The position numbers and the translations under genes are program-made. DNA of 64,000 bases from Microthrixaceae bacterium. GTDB lineage: Bacteria; Actinomycetota; Acidimicrobiia; Acidimicrobiales; Poriferisodalaceae. Shown here piece by piece: positions 62,960-64,000 of the stretch. Positions within the stretch are counted from its first letter, which is position 1. Each line of letters opens with the position of its first letter. The notes beneath the pieces are model-generated. The model was not told the origin of the DNA. It searched no databases and saw only the letters and a list, made by a program, of their open reading frames with translations. The stretch spans positions 62,001 through 126,000 of the forward strand of contig WTFX01000012.1 of the NCBI GenBank assembly GCA_011523825.1. Reading direction: 5' to 3'.

Positions 62960-64000
62960 TGACCCGCGATCGTCTGCTGGGCGTTCTCAGCGAACTGGAA
63001 GCCAGCGAGTTGCCGTTGCTGTCGTGGGGCGTTGCGAACGGTTCGTTTGCAGAAGACGAACTGCTCAACTTGCTGGAGAAACTCGATCCATCCGTCGACC
63101 CCGATGAACTGCTGGAGGATTTGGAAGACGCTGGCCTGGTGTTCGGGCACGGGATGGCCCATCCGCGGTACCGGACGCGAATGGCGGAGACCGTGCGCTT
63201 GGCCGGCAGTTTGCGGCAGTGGTTTCACGGACGCGACTGGCGAAGCGCGCCCAGCCTCGTGTCGGACATGCGCTTCGTGTCGCGCGCCCGGTCGGTGCCC
63301 AGACGGGAGATCGATGCGGACAGTGCTGTGGGCCGACTGGCCGAGCGGCTTGCAGATGCTTGGCGTCCCGAGCACGAGCGAGCGATCCGGGCGATCTTGG
63401 GCACACGCAGCGCGTCGGTGTTTCAGCTGGAGGCGACCGAGGCGCTCTTGCAGCGCGCCGGGCGACGCGGGGGAACGTGCATAACAGCAGGGACCGGCGC
63501 GGGCAAGACCTTGGCCTTCTATGCACCGGCGTTGGCGCATGTGGTCGCCAATCCCCTGCCCGCTGCCGTTCCGCGCATCGTTGCCATCTACCCCCGCGTG
63601 GAGTTACTGCGAGATCAGCTGCGAGCGTGCTTGGAAGCCGTCGATGCGCTCGATGACGCAGACGCGAAGCGAATACGCGTCGGCGTGCTCTACGGAGCAA
63701 CGCCCGTCGACCGAGGCGATGTCCAGCACGACCGTCGACGACCGTGGCGCAGTCGCGACGGAATGCTGGTGGCGCCTTTCCTGAAGTGCCTCCAAGACGG
63801 CTGCGACGGCGACTTGACGTGGCCGGAGTCGGACCGAAAGGGCCACTTGCTGCGCTGTGTGAAGTGCTCCCGCGACCTGACGCGGCTGGTGTTCACTCGC
63901 GACGAACTTCAGTCACGGCCTCCCGAAATCCTGTTCACGACCACGGAGATGGCCAACCGAAACCTCGGCGACACCCGTCGTCGCAAGCTGTTCGTGGGCG
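62956..64000 (+). CDS. dpdJ: DpdJ, DEAD/DEAH-type helicase (N-terminal 348 residues, cut by window edge)
   Basis: It starts at ATG 62956 (ATGATG) overlapping the dpdI TGA and runs in frame off the right edge. The N-terminal ~140 residues are charged and helical. FQLEATEALLQRAGRRGGTCIT then leads into Walker A TAGTGAGKTLAF (K184), followed by IVAIYPRVELLRDQL (motif Ia region). Between this and the helicase continuation is an inserted four-Cys module (C278, C283, C301, C304), which should bind zinc. ILFTTTEMANRNLG near 330 resembles the site-recognition segment of large DEAD helicases. Downstream motifs are outside the window. Confidence 0.8.
   Translation, partial: MMTRDRLLGVLSELEASELPLLSWGVANGSFAEDELLNLLEKLDPSVDPDELLEDLEDAGLVFGHGMAHPRYRTRMAETVRLAGSLRQWFHGRDWRSAPSLVSDMRFVSRARSVPRREIDADSAVGRLAERLADAWRPEHERAIRAILGTRSASVFQLEATEALLQRAGRRGGTCITAGTGAGKTLAFYAPALAHVVANPLPAAVPRIVAIYPRVELLRDQLRACLEAVDALDDADAKRIRVGVLYGATPVDRGDVQHDRRRPWRSRDGMLVAPFLKCLQDGCDGDLTWPESDRKGHLLRCVKCSRDLTRLVFTRDELQSRPPEILFTTTEMANRNLGDTRRRKLFVG

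Noticed and set aside
52570..64000. DISARM or BREX defence system
   Set aside because: A SNF2-like helicase and large ATPases are present, but there is no DrmA/DrmB-type DUF1998 pair, no BrxC/PglZ and no methylase. The order matches Dpd.

Overview
This is a high-GC bacterial chromosome segment, most likely from an actinobacterium, perhaps of the Acidimicrobiia type. That is an inference from gene content: a mycothiol-type nitroreductase, a DUF3556 membrane protein, many CoA-transferases, LLM flavoproteins and amidohydrolase_2 proteins, and a fused Liv permease. Lineage was not tested. No tRNA, rRNA, CRISPR array or intact transposase was found.

Left third (1-13.5 kb): catabolic genes handling CoA thioesters. 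A truncated CaiB/BaiF CoA-transferase overlaps an enoyl-CoA hydratase on the plus strand. A minus-strand run (9339 down to 1077) encodes a penicillin-binding-like lipoprotein, a double-length CaiB/BaiF protein, an Rv2466c-type thioredoxin-fold protein, an amidohydrolase, an LLM flavoprotein, an orphan ORF and a VOC protein. The thioredoxin-fold gene has TGA at its catalytic cysteine (U-P-W-C) and is read here as a selenoprotein with a candidate SECIS hairpin. Divergent plus-strand genes add an acyl-CoA ligase, a metal-dependent hydrolase and another CoA-transferase.

13.6-26 kb: a DUF1015 gene and cobU-cobT-cobS (late cobalamin assembly). cobT and cobS are separated by four 29-bp tandem repeats, each a ten-codon mini-ORF whose stop overlaps the next start. 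Then comes a branched-chain amino-acid type ABC importer: a lipoprotein binding protein, a LivH-LivM-LivG triple fusion and LivF. DUF3556 and phytoene-desaturase-like genes follow.

26-33.4 kb: a Type III-like restriction-modification locus. The helicase/nuclease subunit carries a C-terminal MNT nucleotidyltransferase (MntA-like) domain, a HepT (HEPN) gene lies between res and mod, and mod has a base-composition dip over its target-recognition region.

33.7-47.3 kb: housekeeping and catabolic genes. These are an amidohydrolase, an SDR, a CoA-transferase, an acyl-CoA dehydrogenase, a LysR regulator, a dimethylglycine-dehydrogenase-like flavoprotein coupled to a Rieske oxygenase (probably methylamine or betaine demethylation), and pyruvate carboxylase.

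47.5-64 kb: a defence island. A minus-strand AAA ATPase is preceded by four 12-bp repeats exactly 20 bp apart. Facing away from it is a tightly overlapped operon matching the Dpd (7-deazaguanine in DNA) system in the order dpdC-A-B-E-F-G-H-I-J, with dpdJ running off the right edge. DpdC, DpdA and DpdB are the expected modification module; the remaining ATPases and helicases are the expected restriction module. No preQ0 synthesis gene, dpdD or dpdK is inside the window.
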